The notes below the pieces were generated by a model. That model did not search any database and was not told where the DNA came from. It saw only the letters and a list, made by a program, of their open reading frames with translations. A stretch of DNA of 64,000 nucleotides from Leucogyrophana mollusca. Taxonomy: Eukaryota; Basidiomycota; Agaricomycetes; Boletales. A program made the position numbers and the translations under genes. The stretch is taken from NCBI GenBank assembly GCA_021014945.1, contig MU266330.1, positions 124,001-188,000 of the forward strand, read 5' to 3'. Shown piece after piece: positions 11,435 through 23,075 of the stretch. Within the stretch, counting starts at the first letter, position 1; each line of letters begins with the position of its first letter.

Positions 11435-12582
11435 TGAAACTACGACCTTTAAACTGTGCGACCACGAGCGCCATCGTTACTGCGGATATGCATATCGGAG
11501 GAGCAAAGCTTCCCGGTCAAGTTCTCATTGAGGCGCCCGGGACGTGAGTCATACAGAAACAGACGCGATGCCATGATGCGAATGTCAGCACAGTGCTGCG
11601 TGCGCGCAAGCTGCTGCGGAAAGGTTATTGATAGTTTACATGGATGTTAGACTGCAGCGCTGCACTCAATTCCAGGTCACGGAGATGTGTACATCCGGCA
11701 TAAAACGATCTTATCGAAACCGAATTGAATGGACTAATAAAGTACGCCATGGGAATCACCCACTTGGTAAATTGGTATGGCTGCGCGGACGGGATGATAT
11801 AGACGAGTGGGGGAGCCCATGTTGTAATCTCGTTGTACCTTGCGAAGAAACAAAGTTCCGCAGGGAGAATGAGCGTTAAGAGTGAGACCGTGTGGAACCG
11901 GGCTCTATAAAAAGCTTGTCTGGTCAATAATTGATTCATTGTACCACAGGCACTGATTCATTGCGCTCTCGCACCCGGACTTCATACTGCGGCTGAAATT
12001 TGCGACGGTACCTCGTTATTGTATCTGGTTCGTGGCGAGTTGGGGGAAGCCGCGTCGGGGAGCCTTTGGGTGAAATTAGTGTCGGTGCGGTCGTGGTTCT
12101 GTGTCCCAAAATGGATGTTTTTTGGGGATGTTGTTTGTTTCCAAAGCTGTTGCCAAATAACGTCGGCTATTCCGATGCATCGACGCATCATCCGACCACC
12201 TGACGCACTGTGACTCATCGTCAGGATTCTTTGCAGTCGATGGTGGGAAATGTGGAAGAGTATGAAGCTCAATTGACATCATCTCTCCCACAAGATGGAG
12301 AACGAGGCTTCTTCATCGGAACACCCCAAGCGAAACAAGTACTGCGCCGCAGGAAACATGACGATCCTGCGGTTCTGATTACGGTGTTGGTGATGATGTG
12401 TCATCAAAAAACACCTGTTCTTAAAGGTTTCTTGAGGACTGCAGTCAACTGATCTTCGGATGTGTGTGGGTTTTTTGTTCAGCATCCCAGCATGTGAGCA
12501 GGCACAGCCATATTTATTTATTTAATGAGATTACGCGTGGAACGATCCCACCCCAAACAACGTCGCCTTTGTTGTCTCCAAC
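11435..12582. other. Long intergenic region with the second copy of the dispersed repeat
   Basis: About 1.15 kb between the arrestin and M28 peptidase genes, which are divergent. It contains repeat copy B at 12130-12164. Open frames at 11625-11939 (-) and 11982-12272 (-) have no recognisable motif. The second overlaps the repeat, so I do not call it a gene. Confidence 0.45.
12130..12164 (-). repeat. Dispersed 35-bp repeat, copy B
   Basis: Same element as 8786-8820, 30 of 35 identical and in the same orientation. It is followed by CGTCGGCTATTCC, where copy A has a different sequence. It may be the edge of a degraded mobile element. No terminal inverted repeat or target duplication could be defined. 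Confidence 0.55.
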
Positions 12583-15500
12583 ATGGACGACAAGACCGAG
12601 AAGGCGGGTTTCCGCCAGTACACAGACGAAGTACTCCCCTATGCTGTTAATTCTCGCCGTAAACCACCCCGCAGTCGTCTGCGCACAGGCTTGTTTCACG
12701 CTGGAGTCGCACTCTCACTTTTCCTGCTGTACAAAGCCCATGGTACAAGCTACAAAGTGAACTATGCCAAGTGGAAATCGTCGTGCGACAAGTCACATTC
12801 ATATGATAGCTACCTCAAGCGCATCGAGGACATGTTTCTGTGAGTGCTGCCGTATGTTCACTGCCACCCTGATTGTTGACTGGAACATTGATGCAGCTCT
12901 GTGCCTAACAACGATTCCGCTATCGTCGCTTCACGCGCATATGCAACTCATCCCCACATTGCAGGTGCTCCGGAAGACTTCTCTGATGCCAAAGACATCC
13001 TCTCCCTCTTTCAAAGCGAGTTCGGCATCGCCCCACCCTCCAATGCCATATTCTCGGCCGGCTCACCTGAGTCACGCCAGGCCACTCTTGGGATCACCGC
13101 TGGGCTCAAGCAGCCCTCTGCTTGGGTCGATACTTATTATCCCGTCATGAACTCTGCCAAGGCCGAAGACCTCTCCGTGCAACTTCTTGGGGAGCGCGGC
13201 GAGGCCATCTGGACTGCTGACCTGATAGAAGATGGCGACGCACGCGATGACACCGCCGCCAAGTACAGGGAGGCTATCGCTCCATTCCATGGGCTCAGTG
13301 CCCCGGGTGAGGCCACAGGCCAGATTGTGTACGTCAACTATGGGACCAAAGCCGACTACGACCAGCTCCGCGCAGCGGGTGTCGACTTCAAAGGGAAGAT
13401 TGTCCTAGCCCGTTACGGAGCTAACTTCCGTGGTCTCAAGGTTGGCTTAACATCGGTGTGTGCAGCAGTTTACTGATTTCGTATGAAATTCCAGGTGCAG
13501 GGCGCCGAAGAACTAGGTGCTGCTGGTGTGCTGATCTATTCCGACCCTCGCGACGACGGGCCAGTTACCGTTGAAAACGGTTATGAGCCGTATCCTGCTG
13601 GTCCCGCGCGTAACCCGACCTCGATACAGCGCGGCTCCGTGATGTATCTCTCAACCTACCCAGGCGACCCAACAACCCCTGGCTACCCGGCATACGAAAA
13701 CGCGACCCGTGTGGAGGCATACAACGTACCCCGCACCCCGAGCTTGCCACTTTCATGGGCGAATGCAAAGCGCCTTTTCGATGAGGAGCTCGGTGGCATC
13801 GAAGAAGGGAGGAAGCTGAATGGCAAAGTCGGTGCGAGGAAGGTCAAGATGGTCAATAACGGTAAGGAGGCGTGGTACCTATTCCCCAAGCAGTTCTGAG
13901 TCGGCTACATGGCAGTTGACACGAAGGTCATGCCGATCTGGAACACCATGGCCGCCATTCCCGGGCATATCAGCAACGAGGTCGTCATTCTCGGATGCCA
14001 TCGTGATGGTGAATCGCCCTCGTCTTCGTGCTAGGCACCTCAAACTGACATTTGGTAGCTTGGGTCATGGGTGCAGCTGACCCTACATCGGGAACCGTTT
14101 CCCTTCACGAAGTCGTTCGAGGGCTCGGCGCGCTCGTGAGGCGTGGATGGAGGCCTCTCCGTACCATTGTGATTGCCAGCTGGGATGCCGAAGAGGTGAG
14201 CACCATTTTCTGCCGTGACTCTTTTGTACTAATAAGGTTGACTCGTTTTGCAGTATGGCCTGGTAGGAAGCACTGAGTGGGCCGAAGACTTTGCCGAGTG
14301 GATTCAGGCCCATGCAGTGTCCTATATCAACGTTGGTACGCCCTTGCTCCTAGTGCTTGGCTTAGAGGGACCTATTTACCCCTTCCGCAGATGTGTCTGT
14401 CTCCGGCTCCAAATGGGTGGCTTCCGCATCGCCATCACTTGCGCACCTCATCGAGCGTTCAGCCAAAGATGTCGCACACCCTACCGATGCTGGCAGATCT
14501 CTCTGGGACGCTCAAAATGATAAAGGTTCCTTCACAGGTTCGATGGACAAGGAATTCTTGCGCGCGTACGAAGAGCGCCAGAACTCGCCGAGCTTGTCGG
14601 CCATCGGGGCTCTGGGATCGGGAAGCGATTACACGGTATTCCTGCAGAGGCTTGGTGTAAGTGCGCTTTGTCCATGCTAATCCCCCTGTGTGGTCGTTCT
14701 GACGAGGCGATGTAGGTTGCGAGCGCAGATCAAGGCTTCGGAAACACACCGTATGATGCTCCCTACCATTACCATTCGATCTACGACTCGCAGAAGTGGC
14801 AGGAGGAATACGCTGACCCTGATTTCCACCGTCATGTAAGTCATTCTTTCAGCCGTCGGAGATCCAAGTTGAGCTGTTTCCTATGCTGTGTAGGTCGCAA
14901 TTGCGAAGAGTTTGGGTCTCCTGACGCTGCGCATTGCGAACTCTATCATCCTCCCCCTCAACACCACACAGTATGCCCACGAATTGGACTCTTATGTCAA
15001 TTTGTTAGTGCTATGTTGCTGGACTGTCCTGAACTGTAGACTATACTGACTACCATTACACCAAAGGGTCGAGAAAGCTGCTCTGAACGACAACATCCTC
15101 CCTGATCTTACACCTTTGCGCAAAGCCGTCAGCAAGCTGCAGCACGCCAGCAAGAAGCTCGACGCCGAAAAGGTCGCAGCCGAGAAAGCTTTCCGCAAGG
15201 CTCTCAAGAAGGTTACTCGCAAGAAACTCGCCCGCCGCCTCAAGTACCGTGTGCTCAAATGGATCAAACAACACCTTGGAATCGGCAAGACCGTAACCGA
15301 GACCCGGATGGTGTTTAACCGCGAGACGTTGGACTTACTGTCTATAACTGAGGACGGTCCGAACGTCTGCAAGCATCTCAGCAAGTCCATGTGCAAGTTC
15401 ATCAAGGCGGGCTTGAGGGTGAAGCGGGTAAATCAGAAGTTGGCAGGCTTCGAGCGGGGATTCATTTCTGAGGGCGGGATCAAGGATCGTGAGTGGTACA

Positions 15501-15714
15501 GGCATCTTGGTGTTGCTCCAGGGAAATATCTAGGTATGTCTTTTCCTCTTTACGTGACGTCGTGCTGATTATGGCGTCTTCAGGATATGGCGCGACGACA
15601 CTTCCTGGCCTTACGGAGGCTGTCCTCTATGAGAGAGATGCGTCCTTGGCCCGCCACGAGGCTGGCCGCTTGACATCCCTCGTAGAGAAACTTGCCCAAG
15701 ACATAAAGGTATAG
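12583..15714 (+). CDS. Glutamate carboxypeptidase II-like M28 zinc peptidase (transferrin-receptor-like)
   Basis: A type II membrane M28 peptidase of the GCPII/Vps70/transferrin-receptor family, probably vacuolar or endosomal in fungi. The ATG at 12583 is followed by a basic tail and one membrane segment (LFHAGVALSLFLLYKA). A protease-associated domain follows (GKIVLARYGANFRGLKVQ, AAGVLIYSD). The peptidase core shows the zinc ligands and catalytic residues: His and Asp in GCHRDAWVMGAADPTSG (spliced over 14007-14057), the Glu pair in ASWDAEEYGLVGS, Asp in SYINVDVSVSG, and His in YHYHSIYDS. The C-terminal TFR-dimer-like domain (KAALNDNILPDLTPLRKA through LPGLTEAVLYERDA) ends at 15714. Unlike human transferrin receptor, the metal ligands are kept, so it is probably an active peptidase. 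About eight introns are needed, and the checked junctions keep frame (for example LK|VQGAEELG at 13440/13495). Confidence 0.92.
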
Positions 15715-15794
15715 GCGCGAAAGCTATCATGTATAGCACCGACCTCGTTGTATAGCATGATCTACAAAGTGCATGTACTCCGAGCTATGTAGGG

Positions 15795-17442
15795 CTAGAA
15801 ACTCCTCACTGACCGCGGGCTTGGACGCTCCTGTGTGACCACAGTGCCCAAGTGAACCGTTCTGGGCGATTGAAGAATGCGCGGTGGAATCGATACTGGG
15901 TCGTGCCTGCTATCCGCCGTTTCAAGGGGGCATATAGATGCGCCAACAGAGTTCGTCTGTGTCGCCGGATCCGTGATGAACGAGGTTGATCGCTGAGATT
16001 GAGCAGCTGGTGAGAACGTAGTGGCGTTTATTGTAGCAAAATAACCAACCATTGGCAAATTAGACAGCGCGTCCGGGGCACCGTGATCCCATTGCCAGTT
16101 GCGAAGTGAGGTTCTCCCTAGGTCGTGTGACTTTATCCTCGCGTGGAGTTTGGCTCTTGCGTTCAACGTCCGAAGGAGGGAGATGGTGTACAGCTTTCCT
16201 GTCATGAGGAGGAAGAGCAAGACCAGACGATTGCTGGAGGGCTGCAGAACAGTGAAAATTAGACTATTTCTCTGCACAAAGGCGAGATATGACCATCACG
16301 CACGTTCGAGGAGCTGAACAGTCCAACCGCTATCACCATGCATAACGAAGGCCATAATGCTGATTCAGTGGCGATGGCAAAATACCCCCATAATGCTCTG
16401 TCGAGGTGGTCCATTCCAGTCCTGTTCCGCCAAAGAAAAGTCACCACTACAGTGGTCCGTCAGCGCCTCCTGACGGCCAGAAACGGCTGGCAGAAGCTTA
16501 CATATACCTGTCAATATAGCGTCGAGCACTGTCATGACGAAAGGTGAGCTCCATCCAATGCTACTATAGAATCCACTGACCGAGCGACGCAGATGTCCAG
16601 TATGTAAATGCGACTATACCAAGCTGTAGGCTGACAGGTTAGCCTGTAAATGACGAAAACTCGGAAATACTCGCCGTAACCTGCAGAAACGATCAGCAAA
16701 ATCAATATAGGACAAAATGATGGGCGATGTGAGTGCGGGCAGACCTCTGATTTGTCAGGGATACCTCCTTGGAACTTTGAGGTCGTGAACGCCTGGAAGA
16801 TGATCAGTGAAAGGGTTCATAAACCACAAGCACCCCCGCTCACGATCAGGATATTCGTAGCATAAGTCGACAGGGCGAAGGGAATTAAGGGGATAATCCA
16901 ACGGCTCTTATTCGTGACCTAGTAAAATACCTTTTAGTGTTTGGAATGAATATTCTGCGGATGCGACATGACCCACGCGCCAACATCGCCTGATCAAGTA
17001 TATCTTGTTAACACCCCCAATGAAACCGTTGAGGAATACGTGTACCGGGGCAATTTTCTCTCTCAGCTACGGGTGTTTCATCAGCATCGAGAGTATCGTG
17101 GTTCAGGGGCACATACCAAGACCTGGTGGTTTATACTAACTCGCCAGACTTTGTGGCTCTCTAAGCCCGTCTGGACTCTTTAAGGCGACTTTAGTACCCC
17201 CGAACAGCTTAGCCAAGGTCGAGCACTCACAGGACAAGAAGGACCATGAACGCGACAAACAGCCGGAGTTTTCTTGAATCGTCAGGGTACCACTCGTAAT
17301 ACTGAGCGGCTTGGATGATAATAATTCCTTGCAAGAACCACTGTATGAAGCCACCAATAATTATTGCTCCGGGAGGTTCGCTAAAAACGCCTATGGTGTG
17401 GTCGATCATCGCATCAACTACTAGATGGGTTAGATTCGACAT
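15795..17442 (-). CDS. DUF6534-type fungal seven-helix membrane protein
   Basis: A member of the agaricomycete-expanded multi-pass membrane family annotated as DUF6534. Its function is unknown. The first exon starts at 17442. It contains the family-like opening (GAIIIGGFIQWFLQGIIIIQ, then AAQYYEWYPDDSRKLRLF) and a hydrophobic helix (FVAFMVLLVL). It splices to QTGLESHKVWRVSINHQ. A further helix is seen near 16860-16900 (WIIPLIPFALSTYATNILI). The last exon ends with LFLLMTGKLYTISLLRTLNARAKLH, the typical last helix and cytosolic arginine-rich loop, then a polar tail to 15795. Middle exons (16290-16850) were not resolved fully, so an internal defect cannot be excluded. The gene converges on the M28 peptidase gene with only 80 bp between stops. 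Confidence 0.68.
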
Positions 17443-17463
17443 AACGTTGCAGTGAAATGAGGA

Positions 17464-17482
17464 GAATCGAATCGAATCGAAT
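17464..17482. repeat. (GAATC)n microsatellite
   Basis: Nearly four consecutive GAATC units, just upstream of the DUF6534 start codon at 17442. It is short and probably without function. Confidence 0.7.
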
Positions 17483-17668
17483 TAACGGTCGGCAGGCACT
17501 ATAGCACATCTGGTCTGAAATAAAATATAAGCTAAATAGAGGTAGAATATATGCTGTAGGAACCAATCAGTATTCTTGCATCCTGGTCGCAATGATAATA
17601 ATATGATTTATGCTGCAAATATCGTATAAAACGTACGAGTAGATCGCAAGGCCACGGACAAGATAACA

Positions 17669-19679
17669 TCACTGTATGGTGTCTCTCTTATGACGCAGGT
17701 CTTCCCAAACTGTTGGATGTTCTCCCATGCAGTGCGCGAGAAGTGTATCGAACTCGGGTTTGACTATCAAATCTGGGACTTCGGGCAATAAGCCCTTTTC
17801 AAAACGAGTACTGCTCGATGCGTCAGGCAACGTAATGATATCAGGAGGACTCCTAAACTCACTAGCAAATCTCGCAATAGAACGCGTTTTCTACAGCCCC
17901 GTCCTCTTCGAACATCATATAAACACACTCCTCGTATGACCGCAGATCGCTGTTATCTGGTTGAGGCCCATTTCGAGGTTTCTTAGCGGGCCCGTCTCCT
18001 TTAGAGGTGGAATCGGCGTCAACAGCGCTATTTGGACGTTTCAAGCTCGTCTGAATCTGTACATCTGCGGAAGGTTCGGAAGCGGGTGGTGGCGAAGGCA
18101 CTGTGACTGTGGGTGCGGAGGCGGCGCTAGTGTCTTCTGGTACATCATCCACGGTCAAGTCGACAAACTCAATGACCTTTGCGGGACTCGCAGACGTCTC
18201 AACAGCCGGAGCGCTGTTTGGGGGTGGAGTTCTTGCTGGGTGTTGCGGAGCTGCGTCGATCGGTGCGGATACAGTGCGATGGCTGGAATATGATGCGTGC
18301 GTTGGTGGAATGACCGCATGCGGAAGGTGTGGTCGACCAGTAGGGAGGGGTGTCGTTGATTGTGGCGGAAAGAAAGCATGGACAGGCGAGGGTTGACCTG
18401 ACCCCATGGCAGAAGACATTGCGGATGTTGGCGACCAACCCGCTATGTTTTGTGGTTTTGCGGGGTATCTCTGCTGAGAACAGCCTAAGACTTATGCGTT
18501 GCAATAACACAACGACAAATACATACGTGCAATAAGCCATCCGATGATCGCCTTTGGTGCTGCTGAAGTATTGGCTGGGCACCAGACCGTATGGATAACA
18601 CAGGAGTCGTCATATTGTGCACGAGGTTCTGTGCTGGGGTTGGTATTAGATACATTTGACCATCCGAGGTCACCCTCCTCTCATTGGGCTGCAACACAAT
18701 CACGTGAGAGTTGGTACAGTTGGTATTAGACGATTGCTAAAACGTACCTGGTTCTGAGCAACCTGAACACTTTGTGCTGATTAGACAATAAGTCAGACAT
18801 GAAAATCACGGGTGCTGGGTCTCCATCGAAACTTACTAGACGGTCGGCGGAGCTCGGGTGGTCCAGAGGGGCTATGTACAGGAGGCAGCGATGTATTGGC
18901 GTTGCAAGCCTCCTTGAGCCTGGCGTACTTGTCTTTCAGATACTGTATCTGGTTCAGTGCGTCCGCGTGGACCGCTCGCAGTTGCTGGAATTCAGCCAGA
19001 AGTTGTTGGTAGACTGCCTCTGGCGACTTATTGTTCAAAATCTCGTGATTCTTCCGTATCAGTGCTGCCTTCTCCATATTCGACGTCTCCAGCTGCCGCT
19101 CAAGTTGCGCAAGGTGTGCAAGCTGCGCGTTCTCGCCGGCTCTCAAGAATCTGAGATGCCGTTCCATAGTCTTGGAGGTACTTGCTAGTCGGCAATTGTC
19201 TTGGTAAAGTCTTGCGTTGTCACCTTGAAGGCGCGAAACGGCTTGTGTGGATTGCTGAAGCTTGTCTGTCATACCCGGAAAGTATCCAAGCTCTGCAAGA
19301 CAGCCATTGCTAGTGCCGGAGAGAATCTCGACCAGTGCTGTTCGTAAATCAATCCTTCTAGTGGTCCGAGTTATATTTCAGGTCCAAGCAAATGGAAACA
19401 GGTACTGGAAGGGAGACGTACTCTTTGCCCTCTCGTGTCATTCTGGCAGATCGCCAATTGCGTAGCGACGACTCGTGGAAAGAGGAAGGGCGACGTTGGA
19501 AAGATTGCCGTATCCTGCCGCCACGATACCAGCAACACTCACCTACAGACTGTGATAGCGGCAAGGGTCACTTGAAGTTGGTCGGTTAGATCACCGTTTG
19601 AGAGCGGAAGGGCGAGAGAGGAGGATGGGCCCAAATTTCTTTGTACAGTTGTCAGTGTCTGGCACAGTTCAGGGACTGG
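17669..19679 (-). CDS. Coiled-coil protein with a C-terminal Cys/His cluster
   Basis: I do not recognise this protein by name. The 5'-most exon found begins after an acceptor at 19680 and reads PVPELCQTLTTVQRN...LTDQLQVTLAAITVC. It splices to RRIDLRTALVEILSG and LAELGYFPGMTDKLQ. A long coiled coil follows over 18850-19270 (LQGDNARLYQDNCRL, MERHLRFLRAGENAQLAHL, IQYLKDKYARLKEACN). Next come proline/serine-rich disorder and an acidic patch (VIEFVDLTVDD, resembling a SUMO-interacting motif). At the C-terminus are CEIC, about 26 residues, then HCMGEH, and the stop at 17669. The spacing C-x2-C-x26-H-x4-H suggests a single zinc-binding module. The start codon was not identified; a short upstream exon is expected. 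Disorder, acidic motif and zinc site suggest a nuclear adaptor. This is inference. Confidence 0.62.
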
Positions 19680-20085
19680 CTTTCAGGGTCGAGTGGATTT
19701 GATGCGTCTGCAAGTCTAGTCCCCGTCTGACTGGGGGTAGCCAAACTTAAAGGAAAAGAAATCCAGGAGGATGTCGCGAGGTTTCAACGAGGACCTGACC
19801 CAAAGTCCTATCGAAGCCCTTATCGATCTTCTCAGTGCGCACATTATTCCCAGACGTTGCTAGAGTATTATAGTATCCATAGGATGCTTGATGCTGAGTA
19901 CGACAGAATTATGTTAAAAACGGTATCAAGAAACAGTCCCAAGATGCGAAAGATAGTTGAGGTGTAATGGCAGAAAGATGGGGTCTCCTTTTCAGTTCAA
20001 TGGCCTGTGGAAAGCTCCATGATCAACCTCCAAACGAGGACGATGCATGGGAGCTGTATCCAGGAAGATACAAAGATTACAGCTG
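19680..20085. other. Intergenic region, possible missing 5' exon
   Basis: About 400 bp. It should contain the unidentified first exon of the coiled-coil gene on the minus strand. A short + frame at 19771 (MSRGFNEDLTQSPIEALI) looks protein-like but stops after 30 codons. No continuation was found. Confidence 0.35.
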
Positions 20086-20738
20086 CTAAAGGTCCGGCGG
20101 AGGGCTTTCAGGTGCGTGGTAACCCGGTGGTGGCGGTTGATATGGTGGTGGTGGCGGTGGTAGAGACCAACGTCGTCGAGGCGGCTCCTCGTTCTCCAAT
20201 TCCGCCATCTCTCTTTCGAGATTGTATCGGCTAAGCAGCGCCGCGATGCGATCGCGTCGAGGAGTCCTGTAGTAGCTGTACCAACAGCGAGCTAAGAAGA
20301 AACAGAACGCGACTCCGCCCAATCCGCCGAAGACAATAAAAAATATAGACAGAGCCTCCAGCTGATGATGATAATGGCGATGCGGGTGGGAGCCCGGAGA
20401 AGGATCGTTAGTCCCATGAGGCTCGAAACTATTTGACGGATGGGGGTCGTTGGAGTGGAAGGGCAACGAATGAGTCGGAGAACCAGTGATATGAGGCCTA
20501 TGTTCGGTATGTGAATTTGTCGGAGAATGCAGTGCAGAGGTTACGGCTGAGGGTGACTGAGACGGCCCCACTACCGTCTCATCGGAATCATCGTCAGCAT
20601 CGCTGTGTGGCACATGTGCTGCTAGTGATATACTAATCCGTGGGATGGAGTGAGGGACAGTGCACGTGCATCACACTTTTATGCTTACCTGAAGCAAAGG
20701 TACACTACACAAAGGGTGTACAAGAAAAGCCGGCGCAT
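20086..20738 (-). CDS. Type I membrane protein with PPxY-containing cytosolic tail
   Basis: A small membrane protein of about 200 residues, unrecognised. Exon 1 (20738-20689) encodes a signal peptide beginning MRRLFLYTLCVVYLCF. An intron (about 20688-20633) joins it to SISLAAHVPHSDADDD, so cleavage after the Ala pair is likely. The extracellular part is Ser/His/Pro-rich. One membrane segment follows (LSIFFIVFGGLGGVAFCFFLA). The cytosolic tail is basic (YYRTPRRDRIAALLSRYNLE) and ends with a proline cluster containing PPPPY and PPPGY, both matching the PPxY consensus for WW domains. The splice choice is strong because it alone yields a continuous signal peptide. Such architecture fits a cell-surface protein or a ubiquitin-ligase adaptor. 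That is inference. Confidence 0.68.
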
Positions 20739-21300
20739 CGCCGAGATCGGTGGAAATTTAACAATGAATGACGCGATTGGTGTGTAACAGAAGTCTGCAT
20801 GGCCTGTGTGGGGGACGGAGGATTGTCAGCATGCCGTGTGACATGGGATCGGTCCCGCGAAGGGCGTGAAAGAGAAAACCCAAAGATACTCGAGGTGTGT
20901 ACGTACCCGGTTTTTAGACGAGTTTGGCAGTGATTGCGATCTGAGCGGTCTCAATTAGACGCTGGTCCTAAGGGTGCGCGGCGAGGATAATGCGGCCTAC
21001 ACTGGGATATGAGCAACAAAGCGCCTGAGCAACGCTTCATATCTTCCCAAGCGGGAGGCCGCAAAACCAATGTATCTTTGAGGCCGCAGCAAATAGAGAA
21101 ATGCAGCACGCTGTGATGGTCACACTGCGTGACCGTGTGATGTATCACGTGCTGTCATTTATTGGCTCGGTTATGATTTTCCGGGTTATAAGCCCGACTC
21201 ACGCTTTCCGATGCACATTATTGATTTCTCATCCCCACTGTTGCATGAGACATTCGAGATCAAACGCACACACTAGAATACGGTATAATTCTCTCTCGCA
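20739..21300. promoter_or_regulatory. Divergent promoter region of the PPxY membrane protein and RIB1
   Basis: 562 bp between two divergent start codons. No gene is seen. A repeated CACACTGCGTGACCGTGTGATG pattern with short inverted halves near 21119-21142 and a pyrimidine-rich leader before 21301 are the only notable elements. Confidence 0.4.
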
Positions 21301-22764
21301 ATGGCGCTGACTCAATCACGACACCCCATGGCCTCCCACTTTGACACAGATTCCGATGCTGCCCTCCTCGAACTTTTAACGGGCCCTCGGTCCCCCAAAA
21401 GAGTCGCTCTTCCGAGGAGAGATGCAGCGTTGGACCCCTTGTTGCTGGCTGCTGTAGCCGCTTCAGGCTCTCATATGACACGCAACCACTACCAGCACGA
21501 TTTCTTCCCCACCACCCAACCCCTTACCGAGGGCTTAAAACGGAGTGGAGAGGACGCAGCGCGGCAGGATCGGAAACGCCTGACGTATGTCAGTCGGCAG
21601 GCTCCACGAAGGAATCGACTGCAGAACCAGTCGCCCCTCGAGGGGAAGGAGAATGACCTACCGGGGTCACCCGACCCTCTCAAATCCACCGAGAATTTAC
21701 CCCCCTCCATTTCCCGGAAGCATCAGCATTCCTCCGTTCCTCCGGCTGTTGAGTCACAGGTGTCTGTGCCAGTCACTACCTCACATTCCGTTCCTGTAAC
21801 TACCCCGCCTGTAGAAGTCAAGTGTATGGCACGCACTCGCATACCCACACCACACGGTCCGGCATTTTTACATCTATACCACAACAACCGGGACAAGAAA
21901 GAACATTTGGCCATAGTAATAGACCCAGCTCAATATTCAGACCATGAACAGTCGTTGGCACCCCCGATTCGCAGTCGCTCGTTAGACGCAGTGTGGAGCG
22001 AAGATGAAACTGAAATGGACCGTATCGTTCGCGGCGCATATGTTGGGAAGCTATCCTCCACTTCACAGCGCGCTTCCCGCCCATCATCACACCAGCCTGT
22101 CGGTACCTCAGATTCTATACCGTCGCCTCTCGTCCGCATCCATTCCGAGTGCTTCACCGGCGAAACAGTTGGCAGCATGCGCTGCGACTGCGGTGAGCAA
22201 CTCGATGAGGCCGTGCGATTGATCTCGCAGCCAATAATACTTCCGCAAGAGTCACCAGCTAGTCCTGCTAGCATGCCGGGGCGTGGAGCTGTCGTATACC
22301 TTAGGCAGGAGGGCCGTGGAATAGGTCTCCTCTCCAAAATACGCGCCTATAACCTGCAAGATCTTGGTCACGACACTGTCACCGCCAATTTAATGCTCGG
22401 CCATAACGCGGATGAGCGTAGTTACGAGCTGGCAGCGGCTATCTTGCGGGACCTCGGACTCGGTTCTGAAGTGGGTGAGGGTGTAAAATTGTTAACAAAC
22501 AACCCGGACAAAGTGGTGGCGCTAGAGAAAGAAGGGCTGAGGGTCGTGGAACGGGTTCCGATGGTCCCAAGGAGCTGGAGAAGTCGTTCCGCTGCGCGTA
22601 ACGGGGTCAAGGAGGATTCGGAGGGAGAGAAAACTGCAGGGGTTACCATGATCGGAGGGGAGGCTGTAGAAGGGGAAGATCTGGACAAGTATCTTCGTAC
22701 GAAGGTCCTGCGGATGGGACACATGCTTCCGCTCCATTTAGCGGGCACCAATGGTGCCTCGTAG
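21301..22764 (+). CDS. RIB1: GTP cyclohydrolase II, first step of riboflavin synthesis
   Basis: Converts GTP to 2,5-diamino-6-ribosylamino-pyrimidinone 5'-phosphate plus formate and pyrophosphate, opening the riboflavin pathway. It is a single uninterrupted frame of 487 codons. The catalytic core begins near residue 270 with [12 protein letters not shown]. The zinc-binding cysteines are visible in SECF and MRCDCG (about residues 284, 295 and 297). The substrate loop is [19 protein letters not shown] (about 333-351), followed by [19 protein letters not shown] and KLLTNNPDK. The first 170 residues are a low-complexity extension and the C-terminal 70 are an extra tail. This makes it longer than the compact bacterial enzyme (about 200) and baker's yeast Rib1 (about 345). 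It has no intron, unusual in this window. Confidence 0.95.
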   Translation: MALTQSRHPMASHFDTDSDAALLELLTGPRSPKRVALPRRDAALDPLLLAAVAASGSHMTRNHYQHDFFPTTQPLTEGLKRSGEDAARQDRKRLTYVSRQAPRRNRLQNQSPLEGKENDLPGSPDPLKSTENLPPSISRKHQHSSVPPAVESQVSVPVTTSHSVPVTTPPVEVKCMARTRIPTPHGPAFLHLYHNNRDKKEHLAIVIDPAQYSDHEQSLAPPIRSRSLDAVWSEDETEMDRIVRGAYVGKLSSTSQRASRPSSHQPVGTSDSIPSPLVRIHSECFTGETVGSMRCDCGEQLDEAVRLISQPIILPQESPASPASMPGRGAVVYLRQEGRGIGLLSKIRAYNLQDLGHDTVTANLMLGHNADERSYELAAAILRDLGLGSEVGEGVKLLTNNPDKVVALEKEGLRVVERVPMVPRSWRSRSAARNGVKEDSEGEKTAGVTMIGGEAVEGEDLDKYLRTKVLRMGHMLPLHLAGTNGAS

Positions 22765-23075
22765 CTGGGAGGACCACCACATTTATGCTTCGGATACCTG
22801 CACCACTACTCATGCTCTGGGATGATGTATCATTATTAATATTTACCTGGATTCGGTGTTGTCAGTTACTAGAGGTGATATACTCTTTATCTATTCCTTC
22901 ACCCACTATTGTCAATGTTTGGACTTGACGGCGTGATGACAATGCTTGGATTTGTGGGTGTGGCTGTACCAAAGTGAAACTCTTTGCGACCAGCTTTGCC
23001 GAGCAAAGAGCGCACCTGCACTCCAAGGTCGAATAATCTGCACCCTTGACCGCTACCTTCTCCTTGTACGCTAAT
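22765..23075. other. Intergenic region
   Basis: 311 bp between RIB1 and VPS17 on the same strand. No gene or clear element is seen. Confidence 0.4.

Noticed and set aside
19771..19863. Short + strand frame MSRGFNEDLTQSPIEALI
   Set aside because: It stops after 30 codons, no in-frame splice continuation was found, and the minus-strand gene's first exon is expected nearby.
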